From NCBI GenBank assembly GCA_948567375.1, contig OX419760.1, positions 8,060,001 to 8,124,000 on the forward strand: a stretch of 64,000 bases of DNA, written 5' to 3'. Of the stretch, positions 51,723-63,716 are shown piece by piece. This DNA comes from Lunularia cruciata. Taxonomy: Eukaryota > Streptophyta > Marchantiopsida > Lunulariales > Lunulariaceae. Each line of letters begins with the position of its first letter. Position 1 is the first letter of the stretch. A program made the position numbers and the translations under genes. A model generated the notes under the pieces. The model worked only from the letters and a program-made list of their open reading frames with translations, did no database searches and was not told the origin of the DNA.

Positions 51723-52411
51723 TATGAGTTAGTCTGTCTCTCACTTAGGACAAACCTCTAATGGTTATTATGGTAACGCACCATGGACTAAGAAGGCAAA
51801 GAACCCCAACTCCATCATCCTCCTCCAAGGCTAACACTCCAAGACTCAAGCCATTGCTCACTAGAGAACTCAATGAGAGAGAGATAGTTGCAAATAAAAG
51901 GATGATGAGTATCTCCTCATCCCTTGTTTATATAATAATGAAATAGTTACGCACTAAAGACACTATTTACCAAAGTAACTCAAGTTACTAGGCTAAAAGT
52001 CAAGTTAAGTCAAAAGATATAAAGGAATATCCATCCACATGGGCATATTCCACTAAGCATGTGATCTTAACTTGACCTAACAACTAAGTCAAAGATTCCT
52101 TCACATGGGCTATCCTTGGACTATAGAAGATCCAAAACAAAAAGGCTTGTGGGCCCAAGAGTTCTCAACTCTTTCCTCAAAGCCAAACACCTAGGAATAA
52201 TACCAAGTCAACACACTAGATTCCAAAATAGTGGTGCTCATCTTTTCCACTTCTTCTAGAGTAAAGTGCACTCTATCTTAGCTATGACTTACATTAGCTA
52301 ATCATGACTAATATAGAACCATCTTTTATCTATATAAATAATATCTCTCAAGTACCTGTTATACTAAGCTAAATATCATAATACCACACACATATACAAA
52401 TGGGTGTTACA
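51723..52411 (-). mobile_element. Solo LTR B6 (family B, inverted)
   Basis: A 689-bp inverted LTR ending GGGTGTTACA. The flanks GATC (51719-51722) and AATC (52412-52415) form a 4-bp duplication with one change. It is separated from the truncated 5' LTR of the minus-strand B element by only 27 bp (51696-51722). Confidence 0.83.
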
Positions 52412-53485
52412 AATCTTTGATACTCAAATCCTTGTGCATCTGCATATATATTTTTTATCAATTTTGGGTTATTTTCAACCTATGCTTGACACTCTCCACA
52501 CCTTGTTGGATTCTAAAAACAAAAGTGTTGATAATATTGAATTTTTTAACCATTGGATGGATTGTTACCAAGCTTGAAGGTGTGAAAGGGTGTTCTCTAT
52601 AAATGAGGAAGAATGGTATGATGCATTTATGGAATTGTTGTAGGTAAATTCCACCAATGGAAGTAAAGTGTCTCACCTTTGTTGCTCCTCTAAAATAAAG
52701 CTCCGGAGCATGTCCTTGGTAGTGCAATTGGCCATCTTTATTTGTCCATTGGATTGTGGATAGTATGCCATAGACATAATTAGTTATTTTTTAAGATACC
52801 CAAGCATGTTCTCCAAAACAAACTAGTAAATTGACTGCCTCAATCAATGGTAAGCACTTGAGATAGTCCTTGGTGAGAAAAGACCCCAGTTAAGTACAAT
52901 TGAGCTAATTATGGAGCAATCACATCCTTGGTCATAGGATGCCCATGAATCCTTGTGTTGACTCAATCTACAATGGAGTCAAAGCCTAAGCTGGTCTTGG
53001 GCAATTCACAAACCAGATCCATGCTAACTTGCTTCCAACATTATGTAGGAATAAGGAGGAGTTGAAGGAGTCCTATGAGAGTTTGATAAAAGGTTTTATT
53101 CTGTTGATAGAGTAGGCAACTTCAACCGTACTCCATCATATTTTTGCTTATTTTGGGACAATAGTAATGGAGTTTGATTCCATCTTAGATTCTTTTCACT
53201 CCAACATGACCTGCAATGGCAAAATCATGACATTCTACTAGGATAGTGGTTCTTACGTTTGGAGCATCCTAGATCCATAACTTACCATCATAAAATATGA
53301 GTCCTTGGATATTGGTTATGCCTTTGGATGATTGAGCTCCTAAAATTTGTGGGTCAATGTTTGTACCAATAAGAATCCTAGGCTAGATATTTGGGTTCAT
53401 CTTGACCTCTACAACTAGATTTTTCACTATAAACATTCATGTGAATGCATTTGCAAGTTGCTTCTTGCTTTCCACATATGTGATC
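52412..53485 (-). pseudogene. Family C gypsy element: integrase (left part)
   Basis: Minus-strand integrase, many stops: WKQVSMDLVCELPKTSLGFD (near 53040-52980, first catalytic Asp), VLTID.GSQFTSLFW (near 52860-52810, second Asp), then MAYYPQSNGQIKMANC (near 52790-52740). The catalytic Glu position reads Lys in GQIK (TDGQTE in canonical copies). The rest of pol lies beyond the inserted family B element, from 60776. Confidence 0.75.
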
Positions 53486-54177
53486 TATAACACACATTTG
53501 TGCATGTGTGTGGTATTGTGATATTTAGCTTGGTATTACAAGTACTTAAGAGATATTATTTATATAGAGATAAAGGATTGTTCTATATTAGTCATGGTTA
53601 GCTAAATTTAGTCATAGCTAAGATAGAGGAGACCTTACTTTAGAGGAAGTAGAAAAGATGAGCACTACTATTTTGGATTTTAGTGTGTTGACTTGGTATT
53701 ATTCCTAGGTGTTTGGCTTTGAGGAAAGAGTTGACAACTCTTGGGCTCACAAGCCTTTTTGTTTTGGATTCTTCTTTAGTCCAAGGATAGCCCATGTGAA
53801 GGAATCCTTGACTTAGTGGTTGGGTCAAGATAAGACCACATGCTTAGGGGAATATGTCCATGTGAATGGATATTTCTTTCTACTTTTTGACTTTACTTGA
53901 CTTTTAGTCTAGTAACTTGAGTTACTACGGTAATTAGTAACTTTGGTACGTAACTATTTCACAAGTATATAAACAAGGGGTGAGGAGTTTTTCACCATCC
54001 TTTTATTTGCAACTATCTCTCTCTCATTGAGTTCTCTAGTGAGCAATATCTTGAGTCTTGGAGTGTTAGCCTTGAAGGAGTATGATGGAGTTGAGGTTCT
54101 TTGCCTTCTTAGTCCATGGTGCGCTACCATAATAGCCATCAAAGGTTCATCCTGAGTGAGAGACTGGCCGGCTCACA
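53486..54177 (+). repeat. B+ 5' LTR
   Basis: Starts TATAACACACATTTG (TG changed to TA) and ends GGCTCACA. TATATAAAC near 53967 is the TATA box. TTAGTCAT occurs twice (about 53590 and 53609) within a short internal repeat. Confidence 0.88.
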
Positions 54178-54181
54178 TTTT

Positions 54182-54198
54182 TGGTTCCGTTACCCGGA
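54182..54198 (+). other. B+ primer-binding site, tRNA-Asp type
   Basis: TGGTTCCGTTACCCGGA starts four bases after the LTR. It resembles the Asp-tRNA primer site common in Tat/Athila elements (TGGCGCCGTTGCCGGGG), with several substitutions. Confidence 0.55.
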
Positions 54199-54202
54199 CC
54201 TC

Positions 54203-55523
54203 TCTAGAAGGCAAGATAATGTTCCGCGTTCAATTCTACATTAGGCAAAAGGAGGCTATGAGAGCTCACTTGGAGAGAACATTAGGAGAGGAGAGGGCTG
54301 AACTTATGTTAGAGAACCAAGATCCATTTGTATACCCTGTACTTCATTATGATGTATTTGAGGTGATTTTGTACGTCTTGTACACATGAGAGGAATTGGA
54401 GAGATTGTGTGATATGGATTGCAGATTTTGGGGATTAAAGTGATTTTAGGCAAAATCTCAAGTTTGAGATCTGGACTTGAAATTTCTACACATGATAGCT
54501 TGGGTTATCTTTCAGTTAGCACACTTGAAATTATTGTGAGAGCTATTATGCGCACTGGGCTAGAAATTTTTAAAGTTGATAGGGTAGTGTGCTCCCGCAA
54601 CAGCATGCTCTCTGGAAAATTGTATAGAGTCTGCCATTTCTTCAATTTTCAGTGAATTGTCCTGAAAGTTTCCAAGAAAAATTAACTGCATTGTATCCTA
54701 CCTGCTGCCACAAAAATTAGAGAGAGATTGTTCTTGCGCAAGGAGTTATGAGTTTTTGAAGTGAGGGGGGTGGTTTTTAGACCAAATCTGAAATATGTGT
54801 GTTGAATAGAAAGGTGTCTAGGCCAAGTGGCTAAATAAAAAGATCTGAAATTTCGCAGAGAGTGACACCCTACAGTTGTGATTAAGTGTGAAAAATTTCA
54901 GAGGACTGTGACATACAGGTTGGGAGATTTGAGTGACATTGTGAAGAAGGGTCAATTCTGCAGAGTTGAGATCTCATGCATGAGGAGTTTGAGAGCAACA
55001 AAAAGCATGTTTGAGTGTTTAGATTCATCTTTGAAACATGGAGTGTCATCAAGAGTCGAAATTGAGATTATACAAGGTTCCTCAAGGGTTTGAGGTGATT
55101 GTAGGGGTGGATTTGAGGAAAAGAGAGTTTACAATAGAATTTGAAGAGAGTGTTGAGAGGATCCAAAAACCTACACCACTTGGAGGAAAAAGTGAGTCTA
55201 AGTGCTTTCTGTGTGGAGAGAAGGGACATAAGGCAAGTTCATGTCCATTGACCTTTGAGAGCAAGAGATTGAGGGAAAAGAGAGGCTTACTTGACTTGGG
55301 TTTGCATGTTGGACCTTCTTCACCAAGATTGGGAGGGAGAAGATCTAAGACCAAGGAGTTGTGTGAGGTTTGTGGAGTTGAAGGACTTCCAAAAGGACTT
55401 CCAAAAGGACATGAATGTAGTGAAGTAAAATCACTTTTGGAGACTTTGGTGAAGGATCTTGGAGAGAGTCCTAGTACAGCTACAGAAATACTATCCCCTT
55501 CATCAGCTAGTTCTCAAGATTAG
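54203..55523 (+). pseudogene. B+ pre-gag ORF region with two Cys/His motifs
   Basis: The pieces are 54156-54389 (FRVQFYIRQKEAMRAHLERT, starting within the LTR), 54419-54655 (LGIKVILGKISSLRSGLEIS), 54878-55093 (QFCRVEISCMRSLRATKSMF) and 55038-55523 (161 codons). The last has VPQGFEVIVGVDLRKREFTI, the exact CX2CX4HX4C knuckle CFLCGEKGHKASSC (55203-55244), and then a second cluster CEVCGVEGLPKG...HEC. A hydrophobic/charged strand followed by a knuckle recalls the DUF4283/CCHC proteins of plant retroelements, but this is only a resemblance. The same region exists in the minus-strand copy, so it is ancestral to the family. Confidence 0.6.
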
Positions 55524-55759
55524 TGATGGAGATAATCTTTCAACTTATGGATAAACTATCCATGAGGGTTCGATTAATATGCACTATAGGATTTGATGTT
55601 GCTATAGAAATCTTGGAGCAACCTGAGCCTTTTGTGTTCCCTAGGGTGGATTACTGTTAAATGGTGTTAGTCATGTATATACTCTATTAGTTATAGAATG
55701 AGAGAAAAGAAAAGAGAAAAATAAAAATTGAGAGAAGAGAAAGATAGTGAGAGGTTAAG

Positions 55760-56751
55760 ATGTGGAAACTTCCGGTTTTCTTTGGCAAGGATGGAGAAGA
55801 TGAAGAGGCCTTTGTGAGAGACTTCAAGAGAGCTTTAATAAGAAACAATGAGAGGAGGAAGAATGAGTGGGTCTCATTATTACCAGATTTCTTTGAGGAT
55901 GCAACACTTACATGGTATGAGTCAGAATACCAAAAAAAAAGAGGAGAGATGGGGAAGAGGAGTCTTGGGAGACTTTGACTTCAGCACTCATTGAGAGCTT
56001 TCTTCCTGATGAGAGTTATGAAAGATTGATGAGTGAGGTTACATTTCTCAAGCAAGGAGATGGAGAGAAAGTGAGAGTCTATGTGGAAAGAGTGGAAAAG
56101 TTAGAGTCCAGATTTCGCATAGTATTGAGGAAGGGTGGGGATGATGTGGAGACTACAATGATTGGCATAGGGGCCATGCTCACCAAGAATTTTGTGGGAG
56201 GGTTGAGACTACAAATTAGAATCAAGGTGAGATATGAGAAACCTTCTTCCAAGGTTGAAGCTATCAAGATCACAATTTGTATGGAGAAGAGTTTGGAAGG
56301 GGATGAGAGTGATTTGGTGATGAAGGAGGTTGTGCATCCTCCTCAAGGCTACAAGTATGGTGGAACTTCTAATACTTTGGTGAAAAGGGTTGCACCACAA
56401 GTAGTAGTTGCTCCTATTCTTGCACCTCCACCAAAGTATCCACTTCAAACCATCACAGAACAACTTGCGGATCTCAAGATCAATGTGGTGCAACTATGGG
56501 AGAAGAGAGAGGTGGATCAAAATGTAGAAAGAGGTCCTAGGAGTTATAGAAACTATCCATATACAGGAGTTCAACCAGTCAACAATTTCAATGATAGAAT
56601 TGTTTCGGTTGTGGAGGAAGAGGCCATATCCAAAGGAATTGCCCAAATTCCACTTACCATGGAGGAAGGGGTTATGAGGGAGCCAATAGAGGGAAAGAGG
56701 GAGGTAGTGAAACCCAAGTGGCTCCTAATCCAAACAAAGGTAAGGGGATAG
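55760..56751 (+). pseudogene. B+ gag, frameshifted
   Basis: The frame 55760-55978 reads MWKLPVFFGKDGEDEEAFVR and FFEDATLTWYESEYQKK, then a run of nine A near 55934 shifts frame. The remainder, LIESFLPDESYERLMSEV to QITLKIN-like sequence, is open at 55975-56751. The knuckle region (about 56590-56650) is out of frame: the equivalent of CFGCGGRGHIQKNC reads FRLWRKRPYPK-like in another phase. Confidence 0.82.
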
Positions 56752-57374
56752 CATCCATAGATGTGGTGGAGAGCAAGTATGAGAGGGGAGAGTGCTCAAA
56801 CTCCAAGAGTCTTAATTTGGAGCTTTTGGCACAAGAGATGAAGAGAGCTTGTTTTGCAGAGGATGTTCACTTGTCTCAAGGATTTACTCCAAGCAAGGAT
56901 ACTCCTATGTCTACTAGGAGCACTCGCACCTCAACACCATCAACAACAAAGACTCCAAGGAAGAAGTTGGAGATGGAGGATTTCTTGATTTCAAAGCAAC
57001 AATGGAACTACAATGTGTTGGAGGATGTTGGTAGTCACAAGGCTAACATCATAGTGGGCCAGTTGATTGCTTTGAACCCTACCTTGAGAAAGGAGCTTAG
57101 AGGTGATTTGAGTTCTACAAGGAGCAAGAAGAAGAAGAAGGCAAAAGTTCCAGTATCAATGGGGGTGGTGGATGCCAAGCCAGCACCATGGGAGGCTTGT
57201 GAATATGCCTCCAAGATTGATGTGAGAGTGAATGGTCACAACATCAAGGATGCATTGGTTGATGGAGGACCAGCAGTAAATGCCATGTCAGAAAGGTTGA
57301 TGAAGAAGTTGGGTATGATATCCTCAAGACCTTCAACATTTTTGGTGAGCATGGAAAACAAGCAACAAGTTTGA
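56718..57374 (+). pseudogene. B+ linker and protease
   Basis: A 218-codon frame: Ser/Thr-rich linker, WNYNVLEDVGSHKANIIVGQ, then the protease VRVNGHNIKDALVDGGPAVN and AMSERLMKKLG. As in the minus-strand copy, the active-site triplet is Asp-Gly-Gly. A stop (CAAGTTTGA) precedes the RT frame by ten bases. Confidence 0.83.
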
Positions 57375-57383
57375 CCAGTAGGG

Positions 57384-58678
57384 GTGATGGATAAAGTGAT
57401 AGTTTCAGTTATGGGAGTTCAAAATCTCATGACTTTCCAAGTCTTGAAGGATTCAAGCTATGACTTACTTCTTGGGAGGCCATGGTTGAGAGCAGCACGC
57501 ACAACTGATCAATGGCACAAAGAGTACTTGAGGATTGGACCATCAAACCATAGAGTCACAATTCCTGTGACTACCACCAACACTTCACATTCAGATACAC
57601 CATCTTTTGATTATTGGGAATCAAATTCTGAAGGAGCATCAGGTGTGGACACAAGCATGGAAGCGGAGACTTCCACAGAGGAGAATGAATCTGAATCTGA
57701 TTCAGATGTGTATCCTTTGTGTGCTATGGATTTTGCACCTAAGCTTGAGGTTTTGAAGAACCTAGATAAATCACCATTGACACTTGAGGAGGTAGAGAGA
57801 AGGTTATCCACCCTCAAGTATGGTCCAAATGTTACCAAGGAGGAGAAGGTGAGATTTGAGGAGATTTTCCGCAAGTTCATCCATCTATTTGCTTTTAGTT
57901 ACAAGGATTTGAAGGAAGTCACCTTGGAGGAGCACAAGATAGAGGTGGAGTCACATGCAAGACCAATCCGCCAAAAGCAACGTCACATTAGCCCACCAAT
58001 ATCTTTGGTTGTGAAGGAGGAGATTGATAAGCTCAAGGAGGTTGGATTTATCTTTGAGGTAGAGAATTCAGAATGGGTGTCTCCAGTTGTCATTGTGAAG
58101 AAAAAGAATGGCAAGCTTCAGGTATGTGTTGATTATAAGAAGCTCAATGCTGTTACCAAGAAGGACTACTACCCATTGCCATTCATTGATGAGATCTTGG
58201 AGGAGGTTGCAGGTCATGAGAGGTACAGTTTTGGAGATAGTTGTAGTGGATATAACCAAATCAAGATTGCACCAGAGCATCAACAACTCACCACATTCAC
58301 CACACCTTGGGGAACTTACGCTTTCAAGGTCATGCCTTTTGGGCTTTGCAATGCTCAAGCCACATTCCAACGGTTCATGAACAAGGTATTTGAACCTTTC
58401 ATTGGGAAATTTGTGAGAAACTTCATTAATTTTGTGTCTATGGGAGCAAGGAGGAGCACTTTGAGCACCAGATCAAAGTCTTGCAATGCTTGGATGAGGC
58501 AAATGCATCACTCAACCAAGAGAAGTGCATTTTTGGATGTGAAGAAGGTCTACTTTTGGGGCACATCATCTCCAAGGATGGAATAGCAATTGATCTTAAG
58601 AAGGTGAGGAAAATCTCAGACCTTCCATTCCCTTCAAGCTTGACAAAGTTACGCCAATACTTGGGGATGGTTGGATAG
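57384..58678 (+). pseudogene. B+ protease tail and reverse transcriptase
   Basis: A 400-codon frame starts MMDKVIVSVMGVQNLMTFQV and DLLLGRPWLRAART (the protease flap-side block), then an acidic linker and RT: WVSPVVIVKKKNGKLQVCVD, YNQIKIAPEHQQLTTFTTPW and VMPFGLCNAQATFQRFMNKV. At about 58425-58440 the copy reads NFINFVSMG where the minus-strand copy has DVIDDFCGYG. A 4-base loss both removes the catalytic Asp pair and shifts frame. The thumb resumes at 58481-58678 (IFGCEEGLLLGHIISKDGIA). Confidence 0.87.
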
Positions 58679-58732
58679 TATAAGAGGTTCATCTTCTCAT
58701 TTTCCAACAAGGCTTATGCATTGACCATCTAA

Positions 58733-59455
58733 ATGAAGAAGGGTGTAGATTACATGGTGATTTTGGAGGACAAGGAGGCTCTCAAAGCTTTTGAGGAGCT
58801 CAACCAATCCCTTGTTGTAGCTCCAATTCTTGCTAAACCTGATTGGAGTAAGCCTTTCATCCTCTACACTGATGCTTCCAATGTAGCTATAAGATGCATT
58901 CTTAGTCAATTAGACCAAGATGGGCATGATCATCCAATAGCTTACGCTAGTAGGCAGATGGTTTCAGCAAAGAAGAACTACTCTGTCACGGAGAGAGAAG
59001 GGTTGGCAATGATCTTTGGTCTCAAGAAGTTTAGACACTACTTGATTGGAGGGAAAGCCACCATTGTCATGGATCACAAGGCTTGAAAGTACATCTTCAA
59101 CAAGCCTAATGTTGAAGGGAGACTAGCAAGGTGGATGATACTCTTGTCTGAGTATAACTACACCATTGAGGATAGGCCACAAAAGAAACATGCAAATGCT
59201 GATTTGTTATCTAGAGCCTATGATCATGATGGAGATGAGCCAGTGGATGATTCCTTCCCGGATGAGGAGCTCATGACAATCTCAGTCACTCAAGAGGTTC
59301 CAATGGAGTACAAGGAGATTGTGGATTTTGTGACAAGAGGTAACTATCCAAAAGTGATGCATGCTAGGGAGAGGAAGGCCATTGCAGCAAGATCTAGACC
59401 TTACACAATGGTGGAGGATATTCTTTTTCACCAAGGAGCAGATGGTCTACTTTGA
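58733..59455 (+). pseudogene. B+ RNase H and tether
   Basis: The frame 58733-59086 has ALKAFEELNQSLVVAPILAK, then FILYTDASNVAIRCILSQLD (first catalytic Asp; Gly of AIGC changed to Arg), RQMVSAKKNYSVTEREGLAM and HYLIGGKATIVMDHKA. It stops at TGA. 59135-59455 continues SEYNYTIEDRPQKKHANADL-LSRA and the tether to YTMVEDILFHQGADGLL. Confidence 0.85.
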
Positions 59456-60060
59456 AGAGCAGTGGAGAGAACCAATCAGACCTTGTGTATGATGTTGGCC
59501 AAAAATGCAGAAATGGAGGGGGCTAAACATCATTGGGACAAGAGGATTCGTGCAGTTTTGTGGGAGTATAGGACAACCATGAAGACCTCCACCAGATATT
59601 ATCCATTTCAATTGGTATATGGTATTGAGTCTACCCTACCTATTCACTTTGATCTTTCTACCTTCCAAAGCATTCATAGGAGATTGAAGAAAGCACAAGG
59701 AGGTGATGTAGAGACGTCAAGGAAGGATCAACTCATGGAGTTGGAAGAGGCAAGGGCAGTTGCTATGGTTTGAGTCAAGCAACCCCAAAGGAAACAAAAA
59801 GAGAGCTATGACAAGAGGCAAGGCAAGAAGAAGGTCAAGACTTTCAAAGAAGGTGATTGGGTAATGTTGTTTGATTCCATTCGAGAGAGTGCAAAAGAAG
59901 TTTTTGCCTTAGTACTTTGGACCTTTCATAATAGAGAAGGTGTGGTGCAATTACACCTATGATCTCAAGGAGTTGGGAGGAAGACACTTTGATAGGATTA
60001 ACCATGATAAGTTGAAGATGTACCATAAAAGGTAGAGAGACTTTCACTTTGAGGACAAAG
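59456..60060 (+). pseudogene. B+ integrase C-terminus; zinc finger and core deleted
   Basis: Right after GADGLL the sequence jumps to AVERTNQTLCMMLAK, then WEYRTTMKTSTRYYPFQLVY and ESTLPIHFDLSTF, the far end of the integrase core and the C-terminal domain. The HHCC finger and the first two catalytic Asp residues are absent; the minus-strand copy shows about 580 bp here. The join lies in GAAGAGCAGTGG|AGAGAACC near 59468. FKEGDWVMLFDS-like and WCNYTYDLKELGGRHFDRIN reading follow to 60035. Confidence 0.82.
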
Positions 60061-60069
60061 TGAAAACTT

Positions 60070-60083
60070 AGTCCGGGGGTAAA
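60070..60083 (+). other. B+ polypurine tract
   Basis: AGTCCGGGGGTAAA directly precedes the 3' LTR. The inverted equivalent is found next to 45305. Confidence 0.75.
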
Positions 60084-60775
60084 TGTAACGCCAATTTGTG
60101 CATGTGTGTGGTATTGTGATATTTAGCTTCATATTACAAGTACTTACAAGATATTATTTATATAGAGATAAAGGATGGTTCTATATTAGTCATGGTTAGC
60201 TTAAGTTAGTCATAGCTAAGATAGAGGGGACCTCACTTTAGAGGAAGTAGAAAAGATGAGCACCACTATTTTGGATTTTAGTGTGTTGACTTGGTATTAT
60301 TCCTAGGTGTTTGGCTTTGAGGAAAGAGTTGACAACTCTTGGGCACGCAAGCCTTTTTGTTTTGGATTCTTCTTTAGTCCAAGGATAGCCCATGTGAAGG
60401 AATCCTTAACTTAGTGGTTGGGTCAAGATAAGACCACATGCTTAGGGGAATATGTCCATGTGAATGGATATTCCTTTCTACTTTTTCACTTTACTTGACT
60501 TTTAGTCTAGTAACTTGAGTTACTATGGTAATTAGTAACTTTGGTACGTAACTAGTTCACAAGTATATAAACAAGGGGTGAGGAGTTACTCACCATCCTT
60601 TCATTTGCAACTATCTCTCTCTCATTGAGTTCTCTAGTGAGCAATGTCTTGAGTCTTGGAGTGTTAGCCTTGGAGGAGTATGATGGAGTTGAGGTTCCTT
60701 GCCTTCTTAGTCCATGGTGCGCTACCATAATAGCCATCAGAGGTTCATCCTGAGTGAGAGACAGGCCGGCTCACA
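60084..60775 (+). repeat. B+ 3' LTR
   Basis: 692 bp, starting TGTAACGCCAATTTG and ending GGCTCACA. TATATAA (60564-60570) is the TATA box. It is the same length as the 5' LTR, with scattered substitutions. Confidence 0.88.
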
Positions 60776-63447
60776 GAGCATCATGTTGAACCTTTGTCTT
60801 CACTTGACCCAATGAATCTATTGATAGGATAAATCTTTTTGTGTCTTTAGGTAGACTAGTCATTTGTGATCTATCTCTACTATAAATGCCTTCTTGCCAA
60901 GATAGTGCTTCCAATGCTTGGTTGTAAAGACAATAGTTAGCTCTTCTCATTTGGTGGTATGATAGTTGTGTTATACCAATAAAAAATTTCAAGATAAACA
61001 TTCAATTGGTGCCATCTATCACTCTACTCTTACTATAGGACTACTCTTATCACAATGCTTGACGCATCTATAGCTAACTTGATTTGATAGGTTAGGTCAT
61101 ACCAATTCAAGATTGGTGCATGTAATAATGCATCTTTTAACTCTTGAAAGGCTAATTTCTATGCAATTCCCCACATCCACTTCTTTCCTTTGCCAAGTAG
61201 TGTCATTGGAGGTTATGCAACCTTTGAAAAGTCCTTGATAAATCAACAATAGAACCCAATCAATTCCAAGAAACTCTTGAGTTAAGTTTGATCTTTTAGT
61301 CTAAATGATATCTATTTTATTTTTTAAAACTTAGATATCTTCTTCACTTACTCTATGCCCCAAGTAATCTATTTCAAACTTGCAAAACTTACACTTTGAG
61401 ACTTTGGCATACAATTGGTTTTGTCATAGAATCTAGACAACTTCTTCTTGATGTTACTTGTGTTCTTTCATTGTCCTATTATAGACTAAGATGTCATCAA
61501 GGAAAATGATAACAAACTTATCCAAGTATAGACAAAAAATGTCATTCATCAAACTCATGAAATTGGTGGGTGCATTGGTGAGACCAAATAGCATCACTAG
61601 ATATTCAAAGTAACCATACCTTGTTCAAAAGGAAATTTTGTATATGTTTTCCTCTACAATCTTGATTTGGTTATAACACTTCTCCAGATCAAGTTTAGTG
61701 AAGTTTGTTGCCCCATGAAGTTAATCAAATACTCATCCATGCAAGGTAATTAGTATTTATTCTTCATCATTTGCTGATTTAGGCCCCAGTAGTCAATGCA
61801 CATTTATATTGTATCATCCTTCTTCTTTACAAACATGACTCAAACAAGATTTTGTCACATTCACCAAACAATGTGGTGATATGTTGGGTTGGATAAACTT
61901 TTTCTATAACATATCCTCAATTTGAGTCTTGCACTACTACAACTCATGATATGATAGTCTATATCAGGCCTTACAAAGAGATGTCATCCCAAGAAGTATC
62001 TCAATTTTATGATCTACTTTCCTTTTTGGTGGTAATTATGAAGGTAAATCATCAAGGAAGGCATCTTGAAACTCATTGACCACATCTTTCAAATGCTCAA
62101 GAATTTTTCCATTGAGTTGTGCACTTTGGACTTCTCTTATTAGATCCATGAAACATCTATTTGTCTTACCAATAGTTTTTGTCCCTATGACATAAAGAGA
62201 TAGTTCTTGCTTTTGGGATCTTTTCTTATATCCAATTATCTTCCATTGGTTACTTCTCACTATTTTCCTTCACCAATCTACCATGGGATTGTAGTGCTCC
62301 ATCCATAATGTGCCTAAGATCATATCATAATAAGCTAACCATATTCTTGCCACTCAATTTCTTCTTGATACTCTCCTTTTGCCAACACTCTCTTCCTTCC
62401 GCCAACACTAATTGTTCCCAAGCATCATACCATATGAAGGCTTTATTGGTCAAGTACTCACATGCAAACACTCTTGCAAAATGATTAGTGATCTCAATTG
62501 TGAATGATCAAAGTATTGATTCATTCTTGAGATCTAATTTTCCATTACTTCCATAGAACATTTTCCTTTGTAAGGTTTGATGTTGCATATCTTCTTCATC
62601 CACAATAATGATATAACATTATTGTTAATCAAAATAAGTGTCATTGGCATGAGTGACTCTCCATGTACTTTGGCCATTGTTATTGAATTTTGGGATGATT
62701 ATCCTTCTTGCATTACATGATTAACCCTAAAGGTATGTACTTGACCTTATAATGCATCCATTGTCATCTTGATCTCCCAAAACATGTTCAACATCTCCTG
62801 CACTACTTGCATTAGATCCTACAACTATCACCCCATGATTCATACACAAGATAGACACTCAATTGATATTCTTACTTCAATAGAGTGTTAATGATCACTC
62901 AAGAGGAAATATAGACAATTGGGACTATCATTGTGACCTTAGAGTTTATCACTTGTTGATAATATTTCTCATCAAAATTACAAACTATAAAATCCATACA
63001 TATTACTTTTGGTCTGATTACATAAAAGATTTCTATTTGAGTATTGAAATGGAGAGGATTTGATATATTCAGATCATTGCATCATAATAAAATGTTAATT
63101 ATCAAATCCCACTCTCTATCATATATCAGTATGGATAGAACCATAGTGATAAATTATAGAGAGTGGCAAATTTGTTAATATGTCCATGAGCTTCACTCCA
63201 AAATGAGATATACTCTCACTTGCTCACATTGGATATACATAATCTTGATGTGGATAGATTCAAGGAAGGAAAGAGAGTTGTAGTAAGTCTCCCTCTAGGA
63301 GCATCCATCCCATCTTCTCTCTCAAACACCTCAATCTATCAATTGCACTACTTTTTCTCCCCTCAAAATTACTCAATCTCAATAGCCCTTGTTCCTCCAA
63401 GTGGGATGATCCACTCACTTGGATTAAAACACCTACTCTAATACCTT
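60776..63447 (-). pseudogene. Family C gypsy element: RNase H, RT, protease and gag (right part)
   Basis: Minus-strand pol continues after the inserted B+ element. RT palm near 61535-61490 reads [14 protein letters not shown], with both catalytic Asp residues, followed by KVSKCKFCKFEIDYLG-like thumb sequence near 61380. The RT-proximal block VVNEFQDAFLDDLPS is in the open frame 62260-62036. RNase H lies between 60780 and 61200 and gag beyond 62300, both heavily decayed. Stops occur every few dozen codons. The primer site near 63432-63446 (minus: AGGTATTAGAGTAGG) is a changed initiator-Met type. Confidence 0.72.
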
Positions 63448-63716
63448 TGTAATGTTCAAAGAAACTCCAAGAGAAACACAAGGTTTCATTCTTCAATATT
63501 TTGATGCCCCAAAGGTTTTGAGGTCTAATTCATTTGTTTGGGCCTCCAAAATTAGCTCTAAAGTTAACATGGTGTTTTTGGCCTTTGCTCTATTGGTAGA
63601 AGTACTCTATAGTGACACATGTGTGTGATCTACTTAGACTATTGTATATAACATATGTCACACCATTTGTAGCATTGCACCTAGATTGCTTAGACTCTAG
63701 AGTAGTAGTGTTGGTA
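63448..63716 (-). repeat. Family C 5' LTR (minus strand), short form
   Basis: Begins TGTAATGTTCAAAG next to the primer site and aligns with the reverse complement of the solo LTR 618-1207, for example GAGGTCTAATTCATTTGTTT and TCCAAAATTAGCTCTAAAGTT. It lacks about 270 bp present there. The right limit near 63716 is inferred from where the alignment ends. Confidence 0.65.

Larger units (their letters stand above)
53486..60775 (+). mobile_element. Complete two-LTR family B gypsy element (B+)
   Basis: A 7290-bp element with LTRs of equal length (692 bp: 53486-54177 and 60084-60775). Flanks are GATC (53482-53485) and GAGC (60776-60779), a 4-bp duplication with one change, and family C pol continues on both sides. 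The order is primer site, pre-gag region, gag, protease, RT, RNase H, truncated integrase, purine tract. Frameshifts in gag, loss of the RT Asp pair and deletion of the integrase core make it non-autonomous. Confidence 0.9.
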
